A DNA stretch of 64,000 nucleotides, from assembly GCA_902363375.1 (NCBI GenBank), contig CABIZX010000001.1, positions 620,001-684,000 of the forward strand. The letters are read 5' to 3'. Positions 31,975 through 40,684 of the stretch are shown in pieces. The position numbers and the translations under genes were made by a program. Origin of the DNA: Clostridiaceae bacterium. Lineage in GTDB: Bacteria > Bacillota > Clostridia > Clostridiales > Clostridiaceae. Positions within the stretch are counted from its first letter, which is position 1; every line of letters starts with the position of its first letter. A model generated the notes under the pieces. It was not told where the DNA came from and searched no databases. It saw only the letters and a list, made by a program, of their open reading frames with translations.

Positions 31975-32006
31975 AGCCTCCTATTGAATAGGAGGCTTTT
32001 GTTTTA
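31975..32006 (+). terminator. intrinsic terminator after rny
   Basis: Perfect 10-bp stem (31975-31984 with 31988-31997), 3-base loop, then TTTGTTTT. Confidence 0.9.
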
Positions 32007-32149
32007 TAGAGATAGATTTTATTTTAAAATATATATTGAAGTGATGATAAAATATTCTAATGATATAGTTATTGGGAAATGGAAACTGATTTAGCTATTA
32101 CTTTGAATTTAATTATATTTTGCAATATATGATATTTATATTATCAATA

Positions 32150-32176
32150 AAAGGAATTTTCAATTAAGTGTAGAAA
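32150..32176 (+). promoter_or_regulatory. possible sigma-H promoter of spoVS
   Basis: AAGGAATT at 32151-32158 fits the AGGAWWW -35 of sigma-H. An 11-base spacer leads to GTAGAAA (32170-32176), one base off RnnGAAT. B. subtilis spoVS is sigma-H dependent, which makes this plausible. Confidence 0.4.
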
Positions 32177-32240
32177 TAGTATATAGGATTTAAATATGAT
32201 TAATTAAATTATAAGTAGTAATAGTAGTAGGAGGTTTATT

Positions 32241-32501
32241 ATGGAGGTATTAAAAGTTTCAGCAAGGTCGAATCCTAATTCTGTTGCAGGGGCATTAGCA
32301 GGTGTACTAAAGCAAAGTACTGGAGCAGAAATTCAAGCTATAGGTGCAGGAGCAATTAATCAAGCAGTTAAGGCGGTAGCGATAGCTAGAGGATTTGTAG
32401 CTCCTAGTGGGGTTGATTTAGTATGTATACCAGCATTTACCGATGTAGAAATTGATGGTGAAGAGAGAACAGCAATCAAATTAATAGTACAATCCAAATA
32501 A
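32241..32501 (+). CDS. spoVS: stage V sporulation protein S
   Basis: The 86-residue AlbA-like SpoVS is very highly conserved: MEVLKVSARSNPNSVAGALA, GAGAINQAVKAVAIARGF and the CIPAFTDVEIDGEERTAIK end match the family almost position by position. In B. subtilis it influences septation and coat assembly during sporulation. GGAGG precedes the ATG. It stands alone after rny with a possible sigma-H promoter. Confidence 0.97.
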   Translation: MEVLKVSARSNPNSVAGALAGVLKQSTGAEIQAIGAGAINQAVKAVAIARGFVAPSGVDLVCIPAFTDVEIDGEERTAIKLIVQSK

Positions 32502-32594
32502 ATTAATGTGTATATGTAAACGAAAATAAGAAAAATTAGAAGTTTGAATTTTATTCATAAATATAAAGAGTGAAAATATGAATAAATAAATGAG

Positions 32595-32637
32595 TATAAA
32601 GACATGGAGCTAAAAATCCTAATTTCATGTCTTTATA
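32595..32637 (+). terminator. hairpin after spoVS, probable terminator
   Basis: Perfect 12-bp stem (32595-32606 with 32626-32637) with a 19-base loop. The T run lies within the 3' arm and the distance from spoVS is 94 bases, so the terminator call is moderate. Confidence 0.5.
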
Positions 32638-32764
32638 TGCATTTAAAAATAAATATAAAGTTTTAAGAAAATAAAGTATTTAAAAATAAAAAGTGAGAAT
32701 AATAATAGTATGTTAAAATTACCATATAATCTTTACACTGTATGTAATAAGTGGTATTATACAG

Positions 32765-32786
32765 ATATGAAGTATATCTTTCATAT
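32765..32786. repeat. short inverted repeat
   Basis: ATATGAA (32765-32771) and TTCATAT (32780-32786) around 8 bases, six bases before the larger palindrome. Confidence 0.4.
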
Positions 32787-32791
32787 GAAAT

Positions 32792-32817
32792 TTTAATGAA
32801 TTTTAAAATTCATTAAA
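32792..32817. repeat. perfect 26-bp palindrome, candidate operator
   Basis: TTTAATGAATTTT followed immediately by its exact reverse complement, with no spacer. It lies 140 bases upstream of the aminotransferase start codon. A palindrome with no loop is more like a dimer-binding site than a terminator. Confidence 0.5.
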
Positions 32818-32956
32818 TGTAAATATCCAAGTATTTCATCTCATTTTTAAGCATGATCAAATGAAAAGGTTTAAATAGAAGAGGATGGAATTTATTAATT
32901 AAGGATAGTTTAATTATTTTATATTGTAAAGAATAAATTTAATGGGGGTAGTTATA

Positions 32957-34150
32957 ATGATGCTATCAAAAAAGGCAATGAAAATTTCACCATCACTTAC
33001 ATTAGCAATTACAGCAAAGGCTAAAAAGATGAAGGCAGAGGGAGTTGATGTTATAGGCTTTGGTGCAGGAGAACCAGATTTTAACACTCCAAAGAATATC
33101 CAACAAGCTGCTATAAAAGCAATTGAAGCAGGCCAAACAAGATACACACCAGCGTCAGGAATAATTGAGTTAAAAGAGGCAATTGTAAATAAATTAAAAA
33201 GAGATAATAACTTAACTTATAAAACTTCTCAAATTGTTATATCTACAGGAGCAAAACAATGTTTAGCAAATGCTTTTCAAGCTATATTAAATCCTGGAGA
33301 TGAAGTTTTAATAGGTGCTCCATATTGGGTTAGTTATCCAGAGCTTGTACAATTAGCTGATGGAGTTGCAACTTTTGTTGAAACTCAAGAGAATAATTCG
33401 TTTAAACTAACAATAGAAGCTTTAGAAAAAGCAGTTAATGATAAAACTAAAGCTATGATACTAAATAGCCCTAATAATCCAACTGGAACAGCTTATACGA
33501 AAGAAGAGTTAGAAAAAATTGCAACTTTTGCACAAAAACATGATATAATAATTATATCAGATGAAATATATGAAAAACTTTTATATGGAGAAAGTGGTCA
33601 TATTTCCATAGCAAGTTTGTCTGAAGATGCCTATAATAGAACAATAGTAATAAATGGGGTTTCAAAAGCCTATGCTATGACTGGATGGAGAATTGGTTAT
33701 GCAGCAGCTAGTGAAAAGATAACTTCATTAATGTCAAATATACAAAGTCACACTACTTCAAATCCATGTTCAATATCTCAATATGCATCTGTAGAAGCTT
33801 TGAATGGAGATCAAAGTGAAGTTGAAAGAATGAAGCAGGAGTTTAAAAAGAGAAGAGATTTCATGGTAGATAGAATTAATTCTATAAATAATTTATCCTG
33901 TGTTAAACCAGAAGGCGCATTCTACGTTATGGTTAATATATCAAAGGTGTTAAATAAAGAGGTGGACGGAAAGATTATAAAAGATTCTCTTACATTTAGT
34001 GACTTGCTTCTTGAAAAAGAAAAAGTAGCAGTAATACCAGGTATTGCTTTTGGAGTAGATGATTTTATAAGACTATCTTATGCTACATCAATGGAAAACA
34101 TAGAAAAGGGATTGAATAGAATAGAAGACTTTGTTAATGGCATAAAATAA
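32957..34150 (+). CDS. pyridoxal phosphate-dependent aminotransferase, class I (aspartate aminotransferase-like)
   Basis: Fold-type I aminotransferase of about 397 residues. GFGAGEPDFNTP, SPNNPTGTAY, SDEIYEKLLY and the PLP lysine K237 in NGVSKAYAMTGWRIGY mark the AspC/AraT-like subgroup. The likely substrate pair is aspartate or an aromatic amino acid with 2-oxoglutarate, but this cannot be fixed from sequence. GGGGGT precedes ATG 32957; ATG 32960 is equally possible and ATG 32942 overlaps the binding site. The gene is 24 bases ahead of the HPr gene. Confidence 0.9.
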   Translation: MMLSKKAMKISPSLTLAITAKAKKMKAEGVDVIGFGAGEPDFNTPKNIQQAAIKAIEAGQTRYTPASGIIELKEAIVNKLKRDNNLTYKTSQIVISTGAKQCLANAFQAILNPGDEVLIGAPYWVSYPELVQLADGVATFVETQENNSFKLTIEALEKAVNDKTKAMILNSPNNPTGTAYTKEELEKIATFAQKHDIIIISDEIYEKLLYGESGHISIASLSEDAYNRTIVINGVSKAYAMTGWRIGYAAASEKITSLMSNIQSHTTSNPCSISQYASVEALNGDQSEVERMKQEFKKRRDFMVDRINSINNLSCVKPEGAFYVMVNISKVLNKEVDGKIIKDSLTFSDLLLEKEKVAVIPGIAFGVDDFIRLSYATSMENIEKGLNRIEDFVNGIK

Positions 34151-34174
34151 TATTCTCATAAATGAGGTGATAAT

Positions 34175-34429
34175 ATGCTAACAAAGGAAATAATCATTAA
34201 TAATCCACAAGGATTACATGCAAGACCAGCGACTTTACTAGTACAAAAGGCTACAACTTTTAAATGTGAAGTTACGATAGAGTGTAATGGTAAAGGAGCT
34301 AATGCTAAAAGTCTTATAGGAGTGTTATCTTTAGGTGTTAATAAGGGCTACACAGTAAAAATTATAACTAATGGAACTGATGAAGAACTTGCACTTGAAG
34401 AAATTATTTCTACTGTAGAAGGATTGTAA
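34175..34429 (+). CDS. ptsH: HPr family phosphocarrier protein
   Basis: The 84-residue HPr relays phosphate from enzyme I to sugar-specific EII proteins. H15 in GLHARPA and the regulatory S46 in AKSLIGVLSLG are both present, so both sugar transport and HPr-kinase signalling functions are possible, unlike Crh, which lacks the histidine. There is no ptsI next to it. GAGGTG precedes the ATG. Confidence 0.92.
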   Translation: MLTKEIIINNPQGLHARPATLLVQKATTFKCEVTIECNGKGANAKSLIGVLSLGVNKGYTVKIITNGTDEELALEEIISTVEGL

Positions 34430-34438
34430 TGGAGATAG

Positions 34439-34467
34439 AAGAACTGCTTAGGCGGTTCTTTTGTTTT
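34439..34467 (+). terminator. intrinsic terminator after ptsH
   Basis: 9-bp stem with one G-U pair (34439-34447 with 34452-34460), followed by TTGTTTT. Confidence 0.75.
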
Positions 34468-34480
34468 ATAGGAGGATTTT

Positions 34481-35455
34481 ATGAATGAAATAATATTACA
34501 TAGAGGCAATGAGATTTATATAGATAAAAATAAACATTTTATTCAATGTTTCCTAGATATAAAGAGGGGGAGAAGTAAATATACAGCTATTAGTTATGAG
34601 AGAGATATAAAAGATTTTTTTCATAAAGAGTATGTAACTGATATAACTATTGAAGATATAAGAGAGATAAATGTCTTTCATGTCCAAAAATTTATATTAG
34701 ACTTACAAAATGAAGGATTATCATCTGCAACTATAAACAGAAAGATATCATCGCTTTCTGCTCTTTACAAGTGGCTTATGAAGTATGAAGATAATTATAG
34801 TGATTTAAGAATTATTAAATTTAATCCTTTTGCTAATGTAAAGGAAGAAAAGCCAGTTGTAACTAACAAGGTTACAGAGTTTTTAACAGAGGAAGAAAGT
34901 AAAATTTTACTTAGTAATATTGACACTAGTACTATCCTAGGGCTTAGAAATAAGGCTATATTAGCATTAGCCCTTACTACAGCTTTAAGAAAATCAGAGA
35001 TAATAAATATAAAGATATCACATATAAAAAAGTATGGAGAATATGATGTAGTGGAAGTCACTAGAAAAGGAAATAAAAAAGATTTAGTAAAACTTCAACC
35101 TAAGGTAAAAGAGCTAATTGAAGAGTATATTTCTGCTACAGATAGGGATAGAGAGGAATGTATAAATAACTATTTATTTATAGGACATTCATCTAATAAT
35201 AGAAATGGAGAAAAATTAAACCCAAGTACTTTAAACTATATGTTAAAAAATGTATGCAAGCAATGTAATATAGATAAAAAGCTTAAGGTTCACTCAACAA
35301 GACATACAGCTATTACCATGGCAATAACTCAGGGAGCAACTATAGAAAAGGTTAGAGAATTCGCAGCTCACAGTAGTATTTCCACTACCAATAGATATAT
35401 TCACTCTATAGATAAACTAAGAGATAATCCAGGAGATAATATGGACATTATATAA
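34481..35455 (+). CDS. tyrosine recombinase, XerC/XerD-like
   Basis: A 324-residue site-specific recombinase with an N-terminal SAM-like core-binding domain (about residues 20-130) and a complete catalytic domain: R170 in TTALRKSEI, a beta-hairpin lysine near RKGNKK, H271 and R274 in HSTRH, H297 and the nucleophile Y306 in NRYIHS. There is no excisionase, integrase target tRNA or phage gene nearby, so it looks like a resident chromosomal recombinase rather than part of a mobile element. Whether it is the chromosome dimer-resolving Xer protein is not decided by the sequence. Confidence 0.88.
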   Translation: MNEIILHRGNEIYIDKNKHFIQCFLDIKRGRSKYTAISYERDIKDFFHKEYVTDITIEDIREINVFHVQKFILDLQNEGLSSATINRKISSLSALYKWLMKYEDNYSDLRIIKFNPFANVKEEKPVVTNKVTEFLTEEESKILLSNIDTSTILGLRNKAILALALTTALRKSEIINIKISHIKKYGEYDVVEVTRKGNKKDLVKLQPKVKELIEEYISATDRDREECINNYLFIGHSSNNRNGEKLNPSTLNYMLKNVCKQCNIDKKLKVHSTRHTAITMAITQGATIEKVREFAAHSSISTTNRYIHSIDKLRDNPGDNMDII

Positions 35456-35463
35456 ATTTTTAG

Positions 35464-35492
35464 GAATTTATTTTAAGTCATAGGCATACATT
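35464..35492 (+). promoter_or_regulatory. possible sigma-E type (mother-cell) promoter
   Basis: CATACATT (35485-35492) matches the sigma-E -10 consensus CATACAnT fully. GAATTTA (35464-35470), 14 bases upstream, matches 5 of 7 of the -35 consensus. The start would be near 35498, with GGAGG and ATG 35524 properly placed. Inference from motifs. Confidence 0.4.
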
Positions 35493-35523
35493 TTTAGTGT
35501 AATATAAAAATGGAGGTATGTTC

Positions 35524-36015
35524 ATGGCTTTTGATAATGAATATGAATTTGTACCCTTGGCTCCACTGACACATAATTCTTTACCTGAGGAGATGAAGGA
35601 TTTTATATCGGTATGTGGTATGATGGGAATAATGCCAAGAAATAATTTTATACATCCAATGCAAAGGGATTTAGCAGAGGTTATAGATTTAAAAGAAACT
35701 AATGATAACGTAGAAGTTCCTGCGGATTTTTATCCAGAAGAAGACTTTGAAGACGATGTAGAAAAATACGTACAGGAGAATGAAAATAGATTACTGAGAG
35801 AGTTTGAGGAAGAAGTTAGTTTTCCTGCTCAAGATATCCCATTAAAGGATGAAAATGATGGTGATGAATTTATGAGAGTAGAGAAAGTTATGAAAACTAT
35901 AGAAAGCAATAACTTAGGAATATTTAAGTTCTTAGAAGTTAATGGTATGTCTTATGAAAAAGCAAAAAAATTTATTAGGAGAGTAATTAGATTATCAATT
36001 CGTTATGACGAATAA
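35524..36015 (+). CDS. hypothetical protein, acidic, possibly sporulation-associated
   Basis: I do not recognise a family. The 163-residue product is soluble and acidic in the middle (residues about 60-125 rich in Glu and Asp) with a basic C-terminal helix (YEKAKKFIRRVIRLSIRYDE). ATG 35524 has GGAGG at 35512-35516; the ATG at 35518 is too close. A mother-cell-type promoter motif lies upstream and a bidirectional terminator follows at 36151, so it is probably monocistronic. The sporulation link is inference from the promoter alone. Confidence 0.75.
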   Translation: MAFDNEYEFVPLAPLTHNSLPEEMKDFISVCGMMGIMPRNNFIHPMQRDLAEVIDLKETNDNVEVPADFYPEEDFEDDVEKYVQENENRLLREFEEEVSFPAQDIPLKDENDGDEFMRVEKVMKTIESNNLGIFKFLEVNGMSYEKAKKFIRRVIRLSIRYDE

Positions 36016-36150
36016 AAAAATTAAATATTATACTATTTATATGATTTCATATAAACAATATTTTAATATTAAATATTTTGATAAGCTAATATAAAATTTA
36101 TTGAATCACATTAATTAGATATTGAAAATTAAAAAAGTTCCTTAATTAAT

Positions 36151-36177
36151 AAAAAAATCGACTATGTCGATTTTTTT
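36151..36177. terminator. bidirectional intrinsic terminator
   Basis: 11-bp stem with an A run in the 5' arm (36151-36161), loop CTATG, and TCGA plus seven T in the 3' arm (36167-36177). It would work in both directions. Confidence 0.8.
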
Positions 36178-36292
36178 AATTTTTAAAATAAATTATATAG
36201 TAATATTTCTTCCAGAATATATATATAAATTATTAATGTATATTATTTTAAATTTGAAGTTAATACATATTAATTGGAAATGGGGGTATAAA

Positions 36293-37060
36293 ATGAAGTA
36301 CACAAGATACAATATAAAATCTAAACCAAAGAAAAATAATAGTTTCTTATTTTATTTAGCCATAACACTGCTTTTGGCACTACTTTTAGGAACCTTTATA
36401 TTTAAATTTATACTTAAAGACTCAACAAAAATAGGATTTCTTAAAGGTGGAGATATAAGTAATGCAGAGCAACAACAGCAAAGTAATAGTAAGGAAACTG
36501 ATAAAGGAGGAATAACGGAATCGGAAAACTCAAGTGAAGTAAAGGGACAAGACTCTGCATCAGAGTATAATTTTTATATATTACAATGTGGGGTATTTAA
36601 AGTAAAGAAAAATGCTGATGAGACTTTAAACAAGTTATCAGCTTTTGGAAATCCATTTACGGGTCAAGAAGGTGAATTATTAAAAATATATTTTGGAATA
36701 TATTCTGATAAAAATATAGAAAAGGGAATTTCAATTTTAAAGGAAAAGGGTATAGATAATTCAAAGGTAACTATTAATATACCTATAGAAGATGAATCTA
36801 CTACTCAATTCTGTGAAATAGTAGATAGCTTATTACAAGTAGTAAACAAAACTTTAGAAAGTGATGTAAAGTCCATTAATACTAGTGAGCTTAAAAAGTG
36901 GGTAGATGGATTAGAAAAGGTAGATGAAAGTATGAAGCAATATAATGAAGTTAATTCATTAAAAGAATATATAAAAGCCCTTCCAGATGAAGTAGATAAA
37001 AATAAGGATGGAGAAGTTTTGAAATATGTTTATGATGAACTGATTAAATTTAAGAAATAG
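36293..37060 (+). CDS. membrane protein with SPOR-like domain
   Basis: A 255-residue protein: basic N-terminus, one membrane helix (about residues 19-42), a Gln/Ser/Lys-rich spacer, then a SPOR-like module around residues 85-165 (FYILQCGVFKVKKNADETL, then LLKIYFGIYSD), and a C-terminal helical region. SPOR domains bind glycan strands stripped of stem peptides at septa. ATG 36293 follows GGGGGT; the open frame extends 43 codons upstream, across the terminator, without a binding site. The specific role is unknown. Confidence 0.75.
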   Translation: MKYTRYNIKSKPKKNNSFLFYLAITLLLALLLGTFIFKFILKDSTKIGFLKGGDISNAEQQQQSNSKETDKGGITESENSSEVKGQDSASEYNFYILQCGVFKVKKNADETLNKLSAFGNPFTGQEGELLKIYFGIYSDKNIEKGISILKEKGIDNSKVTINIPIEDESTTQFCEIVDSLLQVVNKTLESDVKSINTSELKKWVDGLEKVDESMKQYNEVNSLKEYIKALPDEVDKNKDGEVLKYVYDELIKFKK

Positions 37061-37089
37061 TATATATATTGGTAAAAACAAGTAGATAT

Positions 37090-37128
37090 AAGGCTATCTG
37101 TGAACAAAAGTTTACAGATAGCCTTAAT
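37090..37128 (+). terminator. intrinsic terminator after the SPOR-like gene
   Basis: 12-bp perfect stem (37090-37101 with 37114-37125) extendable by three more pairs; followed by AATTTAT, a weak U tract. Confidence 0.75.
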
Positions 37129-37264
37129 TTATAAAAAAAGTTTAAAAAATTTGTTATAGTCTTGTGTAAAAAAATATTAAATGTTACACTATATTAGATA
37201 TAAAATATTAATCGCTAAATTAAATGGTATATTAAACATTTTAAATATACTGGGGGATATTTTT

Positions 37265-37525
37265 ATGGGAAAATCATATAAAAGTACTAAGGAATATGTG
37301 TTCATAACACTCTTAGGTGCTATTTCTGGAAGCTTCATTGGAGAATTTTTAGGAAACACTTTTGAAGTCTTAGATTTTTTAGGAAAAACTTATTTTATAG
37401 GTCTAAAAAATCCTTTAGTCATTGATTTGAAGGTTTTAGAACTAACTTTTGGGTTGGGTTTTGGACTAAATCTGATGGCTATTGTAGGTATGATTTTAGC
37501 AATAGTATTATATAAAAAATTCTAG
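37265..37525 (+). CDS. DUF4321 family small membrane protein
   Basis: An 86-residue protein with two hydrophobic helices (GAISGSFIGEFLG region, and LNLMAIVGMILAIVLY at the C-terminus). It matches the clostridial DUF4321 family, which is usually found directly before maf. GGGGGA precedes ATG 37265; the frame extends 28 codons upstream without a binding site. Function unknown; position suggests the cell elongation and division cluster. Confidence 0.8.
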   Translation: MGKSYKSTKEYVFITLLGAISGSFIGEFLGNTFEVLDFLGKTYFIGLKNPLVIDLKVLELTFGLGFGLNLMAIVGMILAIVLYKKF

Positions 37526-37534
37526 GAGGAAGTC

Positions 37535-38110
37535 ATGAATATAGTATTAGCGTCTGCATCACCACGTAGACAAGAGCTATTAAAGCGTTTAGTAGATAAT
37601 TTTCAAATAAAAGTTAGTAATTTTGATGAAGATTCTATTAAGTTTCAAGGTGATATAGATAAATTTGTATGTGATTTAGCTGAAGGCAAGGCTAGAAAAG
37701 TTTTAAATGAATTACAGAAAAATAGTATTGTCATAGGATGCGATACTGTAGTATATTTAAATGGCGAAATTCTTGGAAAGCCAATAAATGATGAAGATGC
37801 ATTTAAAATGCTAAAGTCACTTAGTGGAAATGTACATAAGGTTTATTCTGGATTAGTTTTGATAGAGAGTAAAAATAATGAACTAATTAGAAAGAGTATT
37901 TGTACTGAAGTTAAATTTATGAATCTATCTGATGATATGATACTTAGGTATATAAAGTCAGGACAGTGTAATGGAAAGGCAGGCGCCTATGGAATACAAG
38001 ATGATGCAGCTGTTTTTGTTGAAAGCATTAATGGATGCTATTATAATGTTGTAGGATTGCCTTTAAATGCTTTATATTTATCGCTAAGGGAGATGGGGGT
38101 AAATCTATAA
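37535..38110 (+). CDS. maf: Maf family nucleoside triphosphate pyrophosphatase
   Basis: Hydrolyses non-canonical or modified nucleoside triphosphates; B. subtilis Maf overproduction inhibits septation. The 191 residues start with LASASPRRQELLKRL and include GCDTVVYLNGEILGKP and GKAGAYGIQDDAA, all typical of the family. AGGAGG precedes the ATG. The maf-radC-mreBCD-min order is conserved across Firmicutes. Confidence 0.92.
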   Translation: MNIVLASASPRRQELLKRLVDNFQIKVSNFDEDSIKFQGDIDKFVCDLAEGKARKVLNELQKNSIVIGCDTVVYLNGEILGKPINDEDAFKMLKSLSGNVHKVYSGLVLIESKNNELIRKSICTEVKFMNLSDDMILRYIKSGQCNGKAGAYGIQDDAAVFVESINGCYYNVVGLPLNALYLSLREMGVNL

Positions 38111-38122
38111 AGGAGTTAGTTT

Positions 38123-38809
38123 ATGAACTACAAATTAAGAATTAAAGATTTACCTAAAAATGAAAGACCTAGAGAGAAAATATTGAGATATGGGGCAGAA
38201 TGTCTATCTAATTCTGAACTTTTAGCTCTTATACTTAGAACTGGAACAAAGGAAGATAATGTTTTGAACTTATGTGATAGGGTATTATCACATTGTGGAG
38301 GTATAAATGGAATTTCAGGCCCCAGTATTAATGAATTAAAGCAAGTAAAAGGAATAGGAGAGGCTAAAGCTACTCAAATTTTAGCCCTTGCAGAGTTAGC
38401 AACTAGATTTAATTCTTTTAAATCAGGTGAAGAGTATGCCATAAGTAGTCCCAAAGATGTATCTATATATATGATGGGACAAATGAAAAATTTAAAAAAA
38501 GAGTATTTTAAATTAATTATGTTAAATACTAAAAACGTAATTATATCGGTTAAAGATATTTCAATAGGAAATTTAAATAGTTCTATTGTTCATCCGAGGG
38601 AAGTATTTATTGAGGCTATAAAGCTTAGTAGTGCGTCTGTAATATTGTGTCATAATCACCCATCAGGTGACCCGACACCTAGTAAAGAGGATATTTTGAT
38701 AACTAAAAGGCTAAAGGAATGTGGAACATTACTAGGCATAGAGGTTTTGGATCATGTTATTATTGGTAACAAAGCTTATGTAAGCTTAAAAGAAAAAGGT
38801 ATTGTATAG
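38123..38809 (+). CDS. radC: RadC family JAB domain protein
   Basis: The 228 residues have an N-terminal helix-hairpin-helix segment ([21 protein letters not shown]) and a C-terminal JAMM/MPN domain with [15 protein letters not shown]. The historic DNA repair role is disputed, so the true substrate is unknown. It sits between maf and mreB as in most Firmicutes. Confidence 0.93.
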   Translation: MNYKLRIKDLPKNERPREKILRYGAECLSNSELLALILRTGTKEDNVLNLCDRVLSHCGGINGISGPSINELKQVKGIGEAKATQILALAELATRFNSFKSGEEYAISSPKDVSIYMMGQMKNLKKEYFKLIMLNTKNVIISVKDISIGNLNSSIVHPREVFIEAIKLSSASVILCHNHPSGDPTPSKEDILITKRLKECGTLLGIEVLDHVIIGNKAYVSLKEKGIV

Positions 38810-38828
38810 AGTGAGAGGAGAGTTTTTT

Positions 38829-39836
38829 ATGGGTTTATTCGGAAAATCAAGAGACATGGGAATAGATTTAGGAACTGCAAATACATTAGTATATATAAAG
38901 AGTAAGGGGATCGTACTTAGAGAGCCTTCTGTTGTTGCTATAAATAAAAACACAGGAAAAGTTTTAGCTGTAGGTAATGAGGCTAAAAATATGATAGGTA
39001 GAACACCAGGAAACATTATAGCTATAAGACCTATGAAGGATGGAGTAATAGCAGATTTTGATGTAACTGAGAAAATGCTTAGACACTTCATTGAAAAAGT
39101 GGGAGCTAAAAATTCGTTTAAAAGTCCAAGAATTGTAGTTTGTTTTCCTTCAGGAGTTACCGAAGTTGAAAAGAGAGCTATCTATGAAGCAACTAAGAGC
39201 GCAGGAGCTAGAGAAGCGTACTTAATGGAAGAACCTATGGCAGCAGCTATAGGAGCAGGATTACCTGTTAATGAACCTACAGGAAGCATGGTTGTAGATA
39301 TCGGAGGTGGTACTACAGAGGTAGCTATTATATCTTTAGGTGGTATAGTTACTAGTATGTCTTTAAGAGTTGCTGGTGATGAATTAGATCAAGCAATTAT
39401 AGCATACATAAAGAAGCAGTATAACCTTATGATTGGTGAGAGAACAGCAGAAAATATAAAAATAGAATTAGGCTCTGCTTATGACTTTGGAGAAGATGGC
39501 GAGAATATGCAAATTAGAGGAAGAGACCTTATAAGTGGACTTCCTAAAGTAGTAGAAATTAGTGAAGAAGAAGTGCGAGAGGCATTAAGAGAGCCTGTAT
39601 ACTCTATAATAGAGGCTATAAAAACAACTTTAGAAAAGACACCACCAGAACTTGCAGCAGACATTATGGATAAAGGCATAATGCTTACAGGTGGAGGTGC
39701 CTTATTAAAAGGATTAGATGAACTAATAACCAATGAAACTCATATGCCAGTAAATATAGCAGAGATACCATTAGATTGTGTGGCTATAGGAGCTGGAAAA
39801 GCGTTAGATAATGTAGATATTATGAGTAGAAGATAA
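38829..39836 (+). CDS. mreB: rod shape-determining protein MreB
   Basis: Bacterial actin that directs lateral wall synthesis. The 335 residues have the actin-fold phosphate loops [12 protein letters not shown] and [12 protein letters not shown], and the adenosine motif [17 protein letters not shown] 38829 follows GAGAGGAGAG; the frame begins earlier at 38802 inside radC. It is the first gene of mreB-mreC-mreD-PBP2-min. Confidence 0.97.
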   Translation: MGLFGKSRDMGIDLGTANTLVYIKSKGIVLREPSVVAINKNTGKVLAVGNEAKNMIGRTPGNIIAIRPMKDGVIADFDVTEKMLRHFIEKVGAKNSFKSPRIVVCFPSGVTEVEKRAIYEATKSAGAREAYLMEEPMAAAIGAGLPVNEPTGSMVVDIGGGTTEVAIISLGGIVTSMSLRVAGDELDQAIIAYIKKQYNLMIGERTAENIKIELGSAYDFGEDGENMQIRGRDLISGLPKVVEISEEEVREALREPVYSIIEAIKTTLEKTPPELAADIMDKGIMLTGGGALLKGLDELITNETHMPVNIAEIPLDCVAIGAGKALDNVDIMSRR

Positions 39837-39838
39837 AA

Positions 39839-40684
39839 ATGAAGATATTCAAAAATAAACTGGCAGTAATAGTTATACTACTGTCAGTATGCTTTTTGGG
39901 GTTAATTGGTTATTCGGTTCAAAAAGATAAGATGTCTATGGTGGAAAATGGAGTAGGAAGTGCTATAAATTCTGTTCAAGGAGTTGTTTATAAAGTAAGT
40001 AATAAAATTAAAAGCTCTTTTAGTTTTATACTCAATATAGGAAATATAAAAAGTGAAAACGAAAAATTGAAAAAAGAAAATGAAAAATTAAAATTTAATG
40101 CTACTCAAAACGAGATATTAAGAAAAGAAAATGAAAGACTTAGAGGAATGTTAAATTTTGCAAAGATTAATGATCAATATAAATACTTGGGTGTAGATAT
40201 TGTGGGGTTGAGTGGAAATAATTTTTTAGATGGATATGTAGTTAATAAAGGTGAGAAAGACGGAATAAAAAAAGGAATGATTGCTATGCAAGGTGAAGGT
40301 TTAGTAGGCCAAGTAACCAGTGTTGGTAGCAATTGGAGTATAGTACAATCTCTTTGTAATGAGAATATGGCTGTAGCAGGATATGTATCAAGTACTGAAG
40401 AGAGTAATGGTATTGTAAAAGGCTATAAGGGGAATGAAGATAAATTTCTTGTAGAAATTACGGGGCTTTCCCTTGAATCAAAAATTAAAGAAGGGGACAC
40501 TATACTAACCTCAGGACTAGGAGGAATATATCCTAAGGGAATTAAAATAGGAGAAGTCCAAGAAGTTTATGAGGATAGAGCAAAAGTTGTAAAGAGTGCA
40601 ATTGTAAAGCCAGCGGTAGATTTCAATAAGGTAGAGCAAATTGTTATTATAGTGCCAAAGGAAGAAAGAAATGTCAAATATTAA
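39839..40684 (+). CDS. mreC: rod shape-determining protein MreC
   Basis: Periplasm-facing scaffold linking MreB to peptidoglycan synthases. One N-terminal membrane helix (residues about 7-25), a coiled coil (about 65-105, rich in KxxNEKLK) and a beta-barrel C-terminal domain with VVNKGEKDGIKKGMIA and GDTILTSGLGGIYPKGI. It starts 2 bases after mreB and overlaps mreD by 14 bases. Confidence 0.94.
   Translation: MKIFKNKLAVIVILLSVCFLGLIGYSVQKDKMSMVENGVGSAINSVQGVVYKVSNKIKSSFSFILNIGNIKSENEKLKKENEKLKFNATQNEILRKENERLRGMLNFAKINDQYKYLGVDIVGLSGNNFLDGYVVNKGEKDGIKKGMIAMQGEGLVGQVTSVGSNWSIVQSLCNENMAVAGYVSSTEESNGIVKGYKGNEDKFLVEITGLSLESKIKEGDTILTSGLGGIYPKGIKIGEVQEVYEDRAKVVKSAIVKPAVDFNKVEQIVIIVPKEERNVKY

Larger units (their letters stand above)
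32502..32956 (+). other. gene-free interval between spoVS and the aminotransferase gene
   Basis: About 455 AT-rich bases without a coding sequence. It contains a 12-bp perfect hairpin (32595-32637), an ATATGAA/TTCATAT inverted repeat (32765-32786) and a perfect 26-bp palindrome (32792-32817). No promoter near consensus is obvious. Confidence 0.7.

Noticed and set aside
34481..35455. The tyrosine recombinase as evidence for a prophage or integrative element
   Set aside because: Flanking genes are ordinary chromosome genes; I found no att-like direct repeats, tRNA or phage genes.
36164..36292. N-terminal extension of the SPOR-like protein
   Set aside because: The extra 43 codons begin within a terminator hairpin and have no ribosome binding site; ATG 36293 follows GGGGGT.
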